This document shows, piece by piece, positions 14,061 to 26,973 of a DNA stretch of 64,000 nucleotides. Numbering within the stretch: position 1 is the first letter of the stretch; each line of letters opens with the position of its first letter. Made by a program: the position numbers and the translations under genes. The notes below the pieces were generated by a model. It saw only the letters and a program-made list of their open reading frames with translations. It did no database searches and was not told the DNA's origin. This DNA is from Luscinia megarhynchos (lineage: Eukaryota; Chordata; Aves; Passeriformes; Turdidae), in contig CM067570.1 of NCBI GenBank assembly GCA_034336665.1, forward strand, positions 26,059,002 to 26,123,001, written 5' to 3'.

Positions 14061-16260
14061 ACAGGATGGAAAAGTATCATTGCTCATGCAGCCTTGCCAT
14101 AGTTTGTAGGAGATGAAGCCAGAGCCCCACGCTGAAGAGCTGAGATAAAAAAGAATATTGAAGAGCTGCTTTGTATGCAGAGCATTGTCAGGCCTGTGCC
14201 TGGAGTGAAGCAGGGCTCTTGCCAAAAAAATGAATGTGGGGGCAGTACCTGGTCAGAGACTGAAGCAGTATTTTATACCACACAACCCCCAGGCAGGAGA
14301 AGGTTGCATTAGGCAACCTTTGCTTTGCTGTTTCATGATACTTGAGAGCTTTGCTTTTCAGCCTTTGATTGTTTAGTTTTAAACAACATGGTTTTTAGCA
14401 TGGAGCTGATGATATAGATCTTACAGTGCACCTGGAGCTTTACAGGAAAGTGTGCAGATAAGGTCTCAACCCCTTAAATCTTATAGACTGGGGCCTTTTT
14501 CTTCTCTCACAGACCTCATTAGATTAAGTAATCTAAGGAATTCTGGTTTTACAGCAGTGACCCATAATTCAGCACTGGTTTAAACATAAATCTGCAATAT
14601 GCTTCCATGGAGTTTCAAACTGCAGAAATGCCTTTTTTTGGTTCTTGTTGCTTTGCATGCCTCCATCCTGTACCACCCAGTTTCACCCAGCAGGGATTCT
14701 GTGGCCTTTTTACTGACTGGCACCCACCAAATTAGCAATGAGCAGAAACAGGATTACCAGCCCTATGTGCCTCTGAAAATCCCACAGCATCACTATGCTG
14801 TATCGTAGTAGTGGAACAAAGTCAATCTCCTCCTCAGTCCTTGGGCAAAGACTGGTGAATTAACTCTAGGCACAGAAAAAAAGCTACCTTTTCTTTTCTT
14901 TTTTTTTTTTTTTTAAGGAAGATTTTATATCATCTAAAAACCTCTTTACTTTTAGACATCTCTGGGTGTCTGAATTATTTTTATTTTTAAAACATTTCCT
15001 TTCCAGAACATCCAGCCTGCTGTAAAGAAAACATGTTTCAGTCCCAGCAACATTATTTATGAGCACATCATCAGCTTCACACAGGAATACTTAATAAACC
15101 CACAAGCACTTCAGAGCAGCTAAGCCCTGCTCACTGCTCAGCAGTGTACAGACAGCCAGGAGAAGCAATAGGGCTGTAGCAGACTAGATCACAAATGGGG
15201 GCTGCTCTGGGAATGGACCTGGTGGCCTCTAGAACTGGACATCATGCTGGAACTTTTCCATCCAGGGCTTTAGAAAACAGCAGGAATCAATGCTTTCACA
15301 CTAGGAATCAATTAAAGAAACCCAAATTATTACCATTTGAATAAACAATTATTCCTTTTTCACCCTCACAGAAGCCTGTTACGATGAACTAAAAGCCAGA
15401 ACTAATTAAATGATCTGATCACACAAATCATATCAGAAGTGTTTCATCTGGTTTAATTAATTCTTGCCAGAAATCCCTGCTACTTTTAACACATGCTGAT
15501 TTTTTTTTAAATTAATTTTTTTAACTGTTTCCATTTATATCTGCTTCCAGTACTGCTGGGATTCTCCCTTTCTGCAGATTAAGTGGGAGTGTTGACAGAA
15601 GCCTGACTGCCAGGGAGTTTTTTAACCCTAGGGACAGACAGTATGGCAAATACCTTGTAGGTCAGGAAAAGGGACATTTACACCTGCATCTAAGAGGTGT
15701 TTTTTCAGCTACAAAAGGAGACAAATAAGAGTCCACTCTCATGGTTAACTCTTAAATTCCTGGTGACAAATGCTCTGATGAGAATGCAGAGGTCATCACT
15801 AGGAGGAGAACAAGGCAGCTCTACCAACACTGTGCAATCTTCAATAGCCTTTTTCTCCCAGCACATGAAATGTGGACAGGTCATGTTGGTCATTGCTAGC
15901 CAGCTCAACCCCAGAGCATTTCTTTGTCAAGCAGAACAGGCCTTAGCCTGATTTCCTCAACCAGGCAGCAAATATTTGCACCTGGGGCTTGGTCCCAAGG
16001 CATTCAGGTCTAAGCATAGGGTCTGCAGCCCTACAAACACATCCCTGAGTCAGGAGAGTGTTTCTGAGGAACATGAGCATGCTCTTGTCTGCTGTAGGAC
16101 AGCTTATGTGTTTTGGCTTTTGGCAGATGTTAATGGAAAAGGCTCTTCCTTATGAGGTATTTTGGAAAAAAGCTGCAGGAATGTTCCTGTATTCAGACTG
16201 GTGTCTGGGTCTCTGAGGTTAGAGGTTTGGATTCAAGACAGTTCTGTGATGCACCTCTTG
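14061..16260. other. Gene-free stretch
   Basis: No gene or element recognised. A T-rich homopurine/homopyrimidine run occurs at about 14888-14914. Confidence 0.5.
14899..14914. repeat. Poly(T) tract
   Basis: Run of T preceded by ttttcttttc, giving a pyrimidine tract of about 26 bp. No associated element seen. Confidence 0.85.
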
Positions 16261-16267
16261 ATCTCAC

Positions 16268-16287
16268 ACTACTAGTAGTACTAGTAC
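16268..16287. repeat. Overlapping short palindromes
   Basis: actactagtagt (16268-16279) and gtactagtac (16278-16287) are perfect palindromes overlapping by two bases. They could arise by chance in TA-rich sequence. Confidence 0.6.
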
Positions 16288-19200
16288 ATTCCTGTGTCCA
16301 CACAAGAGTGGGAGCAGCCCAGTATTTACCTTTGTAGTCTGCAATTTCTGTATTTATTTCTCAATTGATAATGTATCTATTGCTCAGACAAAACTTCAAA
16401 TCAAGGGGTTGCAAGTGATCACAGAACAAGTCCTCACATGCTGCAGATGTGTAGTAATTGTAGTACTAGGAATTGCCCTTCAGTTGTAGTTGCAGGACAG
16501 CACTGCAAACTGGCTACAGAAATTCTTACCAACAGGAGGACAGAGGCTTGCTCTAGGGACTGCTGCTTCGGATGTTAAGACCAGAAAAAATATGAGAACA
16601 GTATTATTTTCCATCTGACTTTCATGAGGACAAGTGACAGGCTTTAAAGTTTAAAATAGCACTATTAAAGCAGTATAAAAATGTACATATTCAAGATATG
16701 TCAGTAAGATGGGACATTGTCACAGAATAATGGGTGCTAGCAGCTCGGCAATCAAAGTAGGACAAAAAAGAGGAAGACACTAATGCAATTCTCAGTTTGC
16801 TAGGGAGCAGAGAATGAGAAATAAATAGAGAAGAGGGACAGTGCAGCACTTCTGAGTACAGCCCTGCCGTGGTAGGAAGTGTTTGAGCAGGGCTCTCTGT
16901 GGCCCTGCCTTTCAGAGCAGCGCACAGCTGACACTCTGCCATCCTGTCCCAAAACACTTCACTGAGACAGAAGCAAAGCTGGCTGCTGGGCTCTTATGCC
17001 TTTCCATCTCAGCAAATGTGCTCAGCCATCGGGCTTTTGCAAAGCAGGGCTGAGAAACCTTCCCCATGGCCTCGCTGGGGGGGCTGTGCTGTCGGGGACG
17101 GTGCAGGTCAGCCGAGAGAGCTGCTGGCTCCAGCTGGCAGAGCTGCAGCACTCGGCTGCTCTGTGCCTGTGGCACAAGGAAACTGCTGAGCTGTGACATG
17201 AGAAAGGCCTTGTCTCTCTGGGAGGTGGCTTGCCTCTCTCCCTGCCTCCTCTGCTCATGTATGTGGGATTCTGTCCCCTATTGGTGTTGACTTTGTAAAT
17301 GGTGGTAATACCAGTCCTAGGACTCTTCCTTGCCCAGGGAATTACCAGAAGTGCACAGAGGTTCTGTAGGATGGTCTGTGGGCTCAGTGCTGGGGGGTGG
17401 AGGAGCATTCCCACGGCAGTCTGTGAGGACAGGGGCTGTGAATTGGGTAGATGCACGTCCTGAGGAGGAGACTGTCACCTGGGAAATGTTGCTGTTGGCA
17501 CTCCCCCTGTCCTTAGTCCCTGTGGATTCCATACAGACCAGACTTGCCTTGCACAAAAGAAGTCTTCAGACTCTGTCCTGTGGTCATATGCCCTGTTCCC
17601 CAAATGTTTGCACTCTGCCTTTGAGATAGCACAGGCTCTGTATGCTATGGCCATATTGGGGCATCACTCCAACAGCACAGTTAAGGTTGTGTTTGCTCAC
17701 TCCTTAACTCTTTGTTTACTGGTTTCCAAGGGAATAGCTAGGACTGACATTCTAGAAAGGCACTACAGGCTCCTGGCAACCTTCATGAATTTCTTTGTCA
17801 GCAAACTTCATACTTTTGAAAATTTGCAGGAGGAATATAATTTGCTGAGCGCTGGCATTGATGACAACAATTTACAAGTCAGAAATTCCGTGGCCCTGAA
17901 GATGCTACTGGAGTGAGGGATGACTAAGTGCTCCTTCACAGCCTGGGCACTTGCCACACTTAATGGGTGACAGAGGCTGGTACTTTGCAATGAATATTCA
18001 GTTAAAAAGGCAGTGTGAGGAATTTCAGAGCAACACCTGCCTGGAGTGGGGCAGGCAGTCACACCTTCACCTTGCATGGACTCTGGGCTGGGTGTCTTTG
18101 AGCCAGCCCAGCCCACAAGCTGGCCCTTGTATTAGCCAGCAGCAGGGCCAGTTAGCATGAGCATGGGCCTGACAGGCACAGGGGCATGGCTTCACACCAG
18201 CTGCTTTTTGGTCAGCCTGAAACACACAAAAAGCAAATGTACATAGAGCTGTAGCTGTGTCCACAAGCTGCTTGCATTTCAGTCTCAACAGTTTTTATTG
18301 CTCTTTCTCTGCTCTCCACAAACACTTTTCCCTACATGCCATTCTTAATCCCATTAAGAAAAATGTTCCATTTTCTGCCTTGTGTCCCTTATTACCAGGT
18401 TTACATGGTCCAGGTGAAGTGAGCCAGACTTTTCCAGTGATATGGCACAAGCTGTAGGTAAATTGACTCCTGTGTCTCTTGTAAACTCCCAGTGGGTTCC
18501 AAAGCCAAGCTGTCTGCTTTCACCTGTCATCTTAGCCTTAGTCCATCTCTTAGTCTCCCTCTTAATTCCAGCTGAACCTTTTAAGGTTGCATAATGTTTT
18601 TCAATCTTTGTGGGTGCGTTTCAAGCTTAAATTCAGTGTTGCTTCATGTAAAAAGCATTTCACCAAAGCATTTTCACTTTTGTTTTCTTTTTCAATTGAA
18701 GCAATTCAGAGTTAGCTGAAAAATTGTTTTGCTTAATTCAAATCTATATTTTTGAGGTATACAGGGAAGTAGTGCACTTCCTCCTTGCTCTGCTGCCAAA
18801 TAATTTAATCACTTTATTAGTGATATTTTTGTGAAATACCCAGGTAGTTATTTTGGTTTGGGGTTGGGTTTTTTAAATTTCATTGCAGATAAATATTTTC
18901 CTTTTATGAAGAAGATAGTTTCTTCAGTGTCTGGTTTTCATTTTTAGGAAGTAGTCAGCCAACAACAGTCTTACCGGCCAGCACTGATCCTGCTCAGCTG
19001 GAGATGTTTTGCAGTATGTGCTATCACACAGACCCCACATGGCAACACTTTGTACAACAACCAAAAAAAGACGGGGAGAAGAGGGCATGTGACAGTAAAT
19101 CCCATCATCTGAAGAGTCCCCAGAGACTCTTCAGAGAACAGAACATTCCTTATGCATGTTACACAAAAGCCCAAAAGGTGATGAGTGACACTTCCCACTT

Positions 19201-20204
19201 TCATTTCTTTGGGAAGATTTGGTGTCATCACTTATGTCTCTACTTTGCCACTAGTGTTTGACTATTTCCCCATAGAAAGTAAAGTGCCAGCTCACTCTTT
19301 GCTATTCTCTGTCTCTTAATGATCAATTATTTTTAATTGGAACCTCTTGTATTGTGCCCAATCTTAAGAGGTCCTCATCAAGATCAGGGCTCCAACAAGA
19401 TGGGAACAGTACCAACACATATGTGGGGACAATAGAGACTTTTTTTTTTGTCCCAAAGGGCATGATCCTATTTAGAGAAGGGCAGAAAAAGAAATGGATG
19501 TAAGGATGATTGGAAGAATTTGCAGACCATGGGCAAATTTGGGAAAAGTATGACTGTCTCCTGACTTCTAGTCTGGTGCCCTGTCTGCTGGCACACATTG
19601 CTTCTCATTTACTAATAAAAGTGTAATTGTATGTGCAGAATTACATTTAAGGGTAAATAAAATAGCCTGGTATTGCTACAAAGAACTTTATCAGCTAAAT
19701 AAGATGCAGCCAAGGATGATGCTGAGAGGTGGACATTGTGAAAATAACATTCTCATGACATAGTTTTCTATCTGCTTATTTTTATGTATATAACTTGTTA
19801 TTCCATGTTTAATGTCTGTTTTCAAGCAACGTCTGAGTGCTATAGTGAAATGCTGACCGAAGGACACCCCGTTAACAAAGTTTTAACGAAATTTAATAGC
19901 AAAATGGAAGAATCATTTAAGTGAAATCTCTGAGTTCCTTGAAATTGTTTTCTGAGAAACATTTGTTTTCAGTTCTTATTTTAAGAGGTTTTGATAAAGA
20001 TTCAATTCAGAATTCAGTGCAGGAAAATGAAAGACATGGAATCAAAGCATTAACTTTGTTTATGTTGAAGTGGCAAAAGTCTTAAGACCTCTCAAAACTA
20101 GATCCCTGTCTGTGGGCAAGGGTACAAAGTTCTGTGCCTTCACAACTGTGAAACCATCCACAGATTAATTAGTCTTTGCAGAGGAAAGAGAAAAGAGAGT
20201 TTGT
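16288..20204. other. Gene-free stretch
   Basis: No gene, RNA or transposon recognised. A moderately GC-rich part lies at about 16960-17500. The open frame 17608-17916 (102 codons, TTG at its start) reads plausibly as protein near its end but has no homologue I recognise and no ATG, so it is not called as a gene. Confidence 0.45.
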
Positions 20205-20570
20205 GGCTCAGTCCCTCGCACCCGCTCTGTGCTTCCCGTGCTCGCCCTGCTGCTTTACAGAGATCTTTGCCTCCATCTACTCTGTGCCGGAATTCGGAGA
20301 GTTGTTCCTGCAAATCCAACAGCTGATTTATTCTCTTCAGAGAGCAGAACGTGTAAAGGAAAGCAGTGTGAGTAAATCCTCCCTCTCTAGAAGGGCTTTC
20401 TGTGCGCTCGCAGAATCCCGCTCGGTTCCAGCCTGGTATGCATGGCTGTGGAAGGGTGTCAAATGACATCCCCTTCACTGGCTGCTGGCCCTAATGGAAT
20501 GCTTCTCTGCACATCTCGTAAAGCACGGGCAGGAAATGCTGCCCGAGACTTCTACATTTTGCCGTTAATT
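20205..20570. promoter_or_regulatory. Small CpG-enriched patch with exon-like segment
   Basis: By eye there are about 16 CpGs in roughly 365 bp, against very few in the flanks. Within it, a good splice acceptor (pyrimidine tract then ttacag) ends at 20260, and a donor-like GTGAGTAA begins at 20368. They enclose 107 bp that are open in one plus-strand frame, reading FASIYSVPEFGELFLQIQQL and beyond. I do not recognise the peptide. It may be an exon of an unannotated gene or lncRNA, or simply a conserved regulatory element. Confidence 0.25.
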
Positions 20571-22159
20571 AAAAAATAAAATTCAGAATTTGAGAGGCAA
20601 GAGCATGACAAATAAGAAACGCTCTTTTCATCGTGGATTAGATAGTTTTTTAGTTTTTTACCCTTTCTAAAGACTGACTTGCTTTAATAATCAAAGCTGG
20701 CTTTGAACTAACACACAGAAAAAAAATCTTTTTTTTTTTCTCTTCAAAAATAGCCCTATAGATATATATACATATCACAGCCTTTCATTCCTTTTATAGA
20801 CAGTTTCGTTTTCTGGGAGAATGTGAAAGTTCTGAGTAATCCAGAGCTCACACAGGCACCAGAACAAACACACAGAATGAGGACCAGCCACACTACTGCA
20901 ATTAACACCAGTGTTTAATTAGCAGACAGCTGCATTGGGCAAGGGCCTTTTGATTTTCTCTCTTCACTGGGCTTTTGATGAGAGATTTACCTACAGTTGT
21001 TAACTTCTAGTTGTTACACTTGCATGCACTAGGCTAGATGTGCACACACACACATACACACACCCCACATGGAAAATCTGTGGAAGCCATGTCAGGCAAG
21101 TGATCTGATTTGTGCTTTAGGTAGATGTTTTTGGAAGTAGTTCCCTTTGACTGTCTTCCATGAAAAAAATCTGTAAGTTACATTTTCGTTCGTTGGGGAG
21201 GGTAAGTTATAAACTAGCGTAAGATTTGGTGCTATCAGGAATCGTTTTTTGATTTGCTGGCTTACTTTATTTAGCAACAAAAACCTGATGTGTGATGAAG
21301 GTGAATGGGTACAGAAGCCTGCCCTGGGAAAGGCTGGCATCAGGGCAAGACACAAACATTTACCCCAGTCAGCTTAGACACTTCTGTGTTTCATTGGTGA
21401 AAGAAGCGTAATAGCCTCATGCTGTTCCCTGTTGTTAAGGCAGGAAAATGTCCAAAAATCCAACTAATCCTTCTCCTTGGCCATCGTTAGAAATGAGAAA
21501 GATGTTGTTTGAGGTCATGGCAGCAGAAAGAAATTGTTGAGGAACTAAGAGATGAAGTGAAAACGTGGCAGGGAAGGTGAATTCTCACTGCCATGGGCTT
21601 GAGACGAAACCTTGATCAACTCTGCTTTAGGCCTACTACTAAGACTTAGATTCCACTTGCAGCAAGCTGAAGAGAGCAGTACTTAATTAATGAGGGACAG
21701 CAGAGTTGTCATTGAGCCTGTTGATGGTGATGGTGTTTATAACATATAGCAAATGAGAGCTAAGAACCCTGTAGCACCAGCACAAGCCCAAACACCTCTG
21801 CTGTGCCAAAGCACCACTGTGACACGAGTCCATTTTGTTTGACGTGCATGCCCAGTTCAGTGTAATTTTTTATTTACCTAGTTTGCTGCTTTATAACCTC
21901 TCAGACTTTATATTTGAGTCTGGCTAGATGATATTCCTGTGAAAGCAGGTGCTCAGCCTGACCAATTTTGGATAGGACACTAGAAAACATACAAAAAATT
22001 TATTCTAGCTGGTGGTCTTAATTTGGCATTCTCTAAAACAGAATCTACTTGAAAAGTATCAGATTGTGGGACAAAGGCCTGACAGAGGTATTTATACAAA
22101 CTATTATAATTGTACTCAGTTTCTTCTGATTTTGAGAGTATTCATTCTCATAACATCTC
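20571..22159. other. Gene-free stretch with one CA microsatellite
   Basis: AT-rich sequence with no gene recognised. Contains the (CA)n at 21043-21063 and a short TA-rich run near 20761. Confidence 0.5.
21043..21063. repeat. (CA)n microsatellite, interrupted
   Basis: cacacacacacatacacacac with one interrupting T. Short, so likely of limited variability. Confidence 0.9.
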
Positions 22160-22245
22160 TAAACATACAATAGTGTCACTGCTCCAATTTTATAGACAAG
22201 GAAATAGAGATAGAAACAAGATTTTTCTAGCTGTGCACCTGGGAA
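22160..22245 (+). mobile_element. MIR-like SINE relic
   Basis: The core ccaattttatagacaagg aaatagagatag corresponds in order to the MIR segment around ccattttacagatgaggaaactgag, followed by a degraded tail. The recognisable part is short and the call is tentative. Confidence 0.4.
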
Positions 22246-25200
22246 TTTAAATGTTTATGAAAAGTGCTTTCCATGTAACCTGCCTCCATTTTTGCTGCCC
22301 AAATACTTCTGGAAGACTGGCCATATGTGATCTGGCCACCATCTGTGATTGTGCAGGTAATCAAGCACTTGTCTTTCAAATCTTAGATTAGTGCCTACTT
22401 GCTAGAACACCTTTTTGTGTCCATCTGGGCCAGATAACATGTTTTTCTTCTACTGCAACTCCTGGCAGAATTCCCTATTTACCACAAGAATAATCTATCT
22501 CCTTGCCTGCCCTGAGAATGACTTTGCCTTCCTGCAGATTGGTTTGAGAACAATGCTAGAATTGCAGTAGCTTCAGTAAAGCTCAAAGCAGGGGAAAACT
22601 GGGCCTCTTTCTTTTTATTCTTTCTAGATGTCACCCTGGCCTTTGGGATTTGTGTTAATGGTAAGGTTATGGCTACCCTGGTAGCCACATGACCGATTTC
22701 CAAGATCTGTGCAGCCAAAGTCTGCTCACATAGGCTACTCCTCTAGGCAGCAGACTCAGATTTTCTATGTGTATTTGTAAGGGTAACATGCTGAAGTGAA
22801 GTGTTGGCTATTACCAAGCCAAGTTGTGGTACAGCTGGGGCAGCCAAAATGAACAAGTTGTTGCAATCAGGATTTCTTGACTAATATGGATTAGTGATCT
22901 CCTCCAATTTACAGTTGTTATTTAAAAATGTGCTCTAGGCCTGCTTATTCCTGCTTTTTTACCCATATTCTCATTTATCCCAGTCTCATAATTTCCTGGT
23001 GTGGGTAGGCTGGCTGTACACAGAGGAGCTGTTGATGCTGAGGAGTATGTGCTTGTGACCCTGTTTGGGGCTGTCCTGGCATCATTCAGTCAAATCCCAT
23101 CTGGCTGCAGCTGTGGTAACCTTGTGCTTGAGCCTGGTGTTTACCTGAATTAGGAGAAAGTGCTGCCTGTGCCTTATTTCCACTGACCTGGTTCTGAGAC
23201 AAGCAGTGTCCTGCCACCTGAACCAGGCAACCTTGGACCTTGGGTTTATACAGCATCAAAACCCTCCCTTGTACCTCCCTCCTCTGATTGCAGCACAAAC
23301 TGGTTGTCTGAGCAGTGCTAAACTCTGATGTACATATTTTAGTTTTGTAGTTTGGGCATCATTGCAGTCAAAATGTGTTGATTCTAAGTGAGGGCATTTG
23401 GGAATTTTCCATCACTGTATTTATTCCCCCAATACCATATTATTTATTCAGTGTTGTATCTGCCAAAACCACACACATGTTGGCATGAAAGAATTATCCT
23501 GTTTTATATAGGCAGGCTTGGCAATAGTCTCTCTCAATGAACAGTTAGAATGCTGAAGATTCAGCGTCCTCTTTTCCTCTTCAAGCAACAGGCTAAATTT
23601 CTTTCAGCTGGATTCATGGTTTTAAAATTAAAAGGAGTAGAAGGCATGTATGAAGTGCAGGGTGTATATGAAGTACCTGTAAAATCTGGAAGGAAATGAG
23701 AGTGAGATGAAGGAAAAAAGAGGCTATTTGAAATGCAAGCTAGTAATTTGGCTTCTAAACCCATGTGAAATTATAAGTAATGTTTATTGTTGCCAGTTGG
23801 TGAATACAGAGATGTGTGGTTTTTACTTGCATGCAAAGCTATTGGTTGTGGGTGAAGTACTTAGACAAAAACATTCAATCCTCAGTGTGGGTATTCCACC
23901 AAAAATAAACCCAAACAAACACTGACGCATTATAAGAGCACTTTTTTTCTGTAGAGACAAACATTTAGTTGTTGCTGCTATTCGTGAGCTGTAGAACTGT
24001 TGAAGCCTTCTCTTTAACTTGCCTGAAACAATAATCCTTCATTTTAGAAAGTTGCACAAACGTCTTTGAAACTGAAGAACCAGAGTTTCTGTCGTTTTCA
24101 TGAAAATAGAGCACATGGTGTGCCCTTACAGGGATATGAATCAGTGATAACTATTACTTGCTAAGTTCTTGTGAACCAAAAACTGCTGCATGGACAAGAG
24201 CCAAAGGTAAAGGTGAGGCAACTTTTCTTAAACTTAAGAAAATTAAAGTGAGCTTAAACATTAGTCAGAGAAAAATGTTTTGAAGTGATTAGGTTAGTAA
24301 AGGATAATTTTCCCTCCTTTTTTCCAGAGAACTTCACAAAGAGATTTTTTGAATTGTATTCCATTATGAAAGTAACTGCTACTTTGTTATCAAAATGATG
24401 ATAGACATTTTTATTCCAGAAGGCCAGACACTATCACTACTTGAAATTCTCCAAATTGTTTCCACTGTGAGCAAATTCAGCCTTGTTGCGAGTCACATCT
24501 GCGTAAAAGTGAATACTAGCTGCTTCCACTTTACATCAGCATCAAATTTCACCTACAGTTTCAAATTTAAAAATTATTTTAAATCGCAGGATTTGGATGG
24601 TTTTTTGTAAGGGACTTTAAACCCAGAAGTACTGAAATAAAAGCTGCACAGCACAGGGTGTCCCTTGCTGCTCCAGCCATTCCAGCGCTCTGCCCAGCAC
24701 TGATGGATTAACGGGAGGAAATGTTTATAGAAAGGTTCAGGTTTCCCGAGTGAGTGGAATGAAACCCCCCTCAGCAGTGATCAGCCTGTCGTGGAGCAGT
24801 TTGAAACAGCCTGACTGCAGGAAGGCAAAGCTCTTCTCGAAAGGGAAACTTGACAAGTGAGCAGCTCTGGGGAGCAGCGAGAGGTGTTTTCAAACAAAAG
24901 ATGTGGCTCTTCCAGAGAGGCACCATGGATGGGGCAAGCTCTCAAAAGAACTTTTAAATCAGTAGTTCATACACTGTAAAAGGTTAAGTTTGAGAGTACA
25001 GTGTCCAAATAAAAGAATGCCCTCAAAGTGTAATTATGCTTAGTAAATGAAACAATGATGCAGTGCAACCGCAGCTGCGATGACTGAGTCTAGCTAAGGC
25101 ACCTTAGATCTACCTCTGCTCTGTAACTTAAATTTTAGTATTGGCATAATTGGAGGTACAGGAAGTTGATGAATGCAGACAGTAGGCTGAAATCCCTGTG

Positions 25201-25590
25201 AAAGAAATGCTGTAAAGTATCATCATTTCACAGGTGTACAACTCTGTTTGTTGGGGCACTTTCCATGATTGTAACACAGTTGAGATCTAAGCATTCATTT
25301 CAATTTTAAAAAATTAAATAAAATAGACCATTCAATTGAAAATTTCAGGTGACTGTGGTAAGAAACAATGTAGGTTTCAGGCTAGCTATTAAAATTGAAG
25401 TCAAATTCACTTGACCAAAACTGCAGAGAGCAAAGGTGCTTTGGGGGAAAAAGCACCATTCATGATACTGCCCATTGAAAGCCAGTAAAAAGGACCTAGT
25501 CCTTAGTGTTTCCCTATTACATTCCACCCATCAAAGTGAGGACTTAATTTACAGCACCCTCCATTTCTCAATCCTAAAGTCTCATTGGGA
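22246..25590. other. Gene-free stretch downstream of FZD7
   Basis: No gene, RNA or transposon recognised. A few CpGs near 24660-24900 (ccagcgctctgcc, gtcgtggagcag, cttctcgaaag) are slightly above the local level but not enough to call an element. Confidence 0.5.
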
Positions 25591-25700
25591 TGGGAAGAGA
25601 GCATTATCCTTGTTTTCTAGATAAGGGAACTGGTTTATCAGCTTGCCCCCAGCGAGAGGCAGAGACTGGAAGAAAACTTGGCTAGGATGCAAGTACCTCA
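25590..25700 (+). mobile_element. MIR-like SINE relic just beyond the FZD7 3' end
   Basis: cattatccttgttttctagataagggaactg, then cttgccccc, then gaggcagagactggaa match the order of blocks in a MIR element. It lies about 230 bp past the presumed FZD7 cleavage site and so does not belong to the transcript if the distal signal is used. Confidence 0.45.
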
Positions 25701-25948
25701 AGTGAGGGCAGACATTTGAAACCGGCTGTCTCAAAATGTGCTCTCCTGTTGTGAGGGGCTGGTAATCAGAACGAACAGCTTCAAGCCACAGCTGAATTTC
25801 CAGTCTGCATTCACCAAAAAGTCTCTTGCATTATCCATAACAAAGTGGGGGAGAAGACACCACTTTTCAGAGCTCCCACCCATTCTAAAACGTGCCAAGT
25901 ATTCAAAGATGGAAAGAACGTCATTAGAGCCCTTTGTATTAAAAATTA

Positions 25949-25954
25949 TTTATT
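25949..25954 (-). terminator. FZD7: Distal polyadenylation signal of FZD7 (AATAAA)
   Basis: On the minus strand this reads AATAAA inside the run ctaaataaataattt, about 1.88 kb after the FZD7 stop codon. Cleavage would be expected some 10-30 nt further, near 25920-25940. It is the best candidate for the main 3' end because of its canonical hexamer and the resulting UTR length. Confidence 0.6.
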
Positions 25955-26362
25955 TAGTGATCTGTACATGGGGTGAAGCAGGGCCTCATACAGACCTTCA
26001 AAAAAAAATCAAGTAAAAACATAAATACATATTTTCTTACAAAAATGAGATTTACAAAATATACATACTGCACTTGTCTGACACGCTTGTTTTTTTTCTT
26101 CCATGTGCACATTATAAAAGACAAACCAAGCCCTGCAAGTCTGACATCAGATCTACTGAAGGATTTGGTTGATGGGCCCATTCCTCATGCTCAGACTACT
26201 GGTATGCCCTCAGACAGCAGCAGTCTGCCCCCTCACCCTGAACAGGTTTTTTCTTTTTAAAGTTTCATTCTAGACTCTTTTCCCCCAAAAACATGAAGAG
26301 CAGCTATAGGGTGGAGACTTGCTAAAAATCCAGAATGTCCTATTTTGTCCTTAGGCAAGAAT

Positions 26363-26375
26363 ACACACACACACA
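26363..26375. repeat. Short (AC)n in the FZD7 3'UTR
   Basis: acacacacacaca followed by tatac. In the mRNA it reads as a GU repeat, a type of sequence that can bind CELF-like proteins (general knowledge). Function here is not shown. Confidence 0.8.
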
Positions 26376-26967
26376 TATACTTATAAAAACAACCCTTCAG
26401 TGAATATAAAGTAGTATGTAAAAAATAAAATAGGAACAAGTCAACATAAAATTTCAGAATAGAAAAATGTCACATTTCAAAAAGAAAACGATGCGTTTGA
26501 TGACAAATTTTTGAATGCTTTTCCTTCCAAGACGGGATCACTGGAAACTTAACCAGCTGCACTTTAGCCGAAATGAGAAGGCTCCTCACTTACAGTAACT
26601 GATTTTATACCCCAACCCCAGCCCCCCACCTGCAGCACGAATCATTGCCATGCAGCTCAGGGAACCTGAGGAGCAGGCAGAGAGTCCATCGTGAGCCAAA
26701 ACGATGGCTCTGTCCCCAGAATCCGGCTGTGTATCGACTTTTCCTGCAGTGAGCTCACTGCAAAGCAGGAGAGAAAACAGGTTTATGAACGGGAAAGAAA
26801 AAAATCCTATCTTTACATTACATATTTTAATGGCTCTTGTTTTGGCAGGTGCTCTCGGGTAAGCTCTTCTTGCCCTCTAAATCTTGCATTTCCTTCAGCT
26901 TAGAAAAGTGACCCATATTGAACGGTAGGAAAACATCCTGCCTCCTCCTTTTTTCATAAAAGGAATG

Positions 26968-26973
26968 TTTATT
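26968..26973 (-). terminator. FZD7: Possible proximal polyadenylation signal of FZD7
   Basis: A second canonical AATAAA on the minus strand lies about 860 nt after the stop codon. Its use would give a 3'UTR of about 0.9 kb lacking the distal half, including the Pumilio-like site. It is seen only as a hexamer, and its usage is unknown. Confidence 0.35.

Noticed and set aside
17608..17916. 102-codon plus-strand open frame with protein-like composition near its end
   Set aside because: No ATG at its start, no recognisable family and no convincing splice context. Kept only as a remark in the regional entry.
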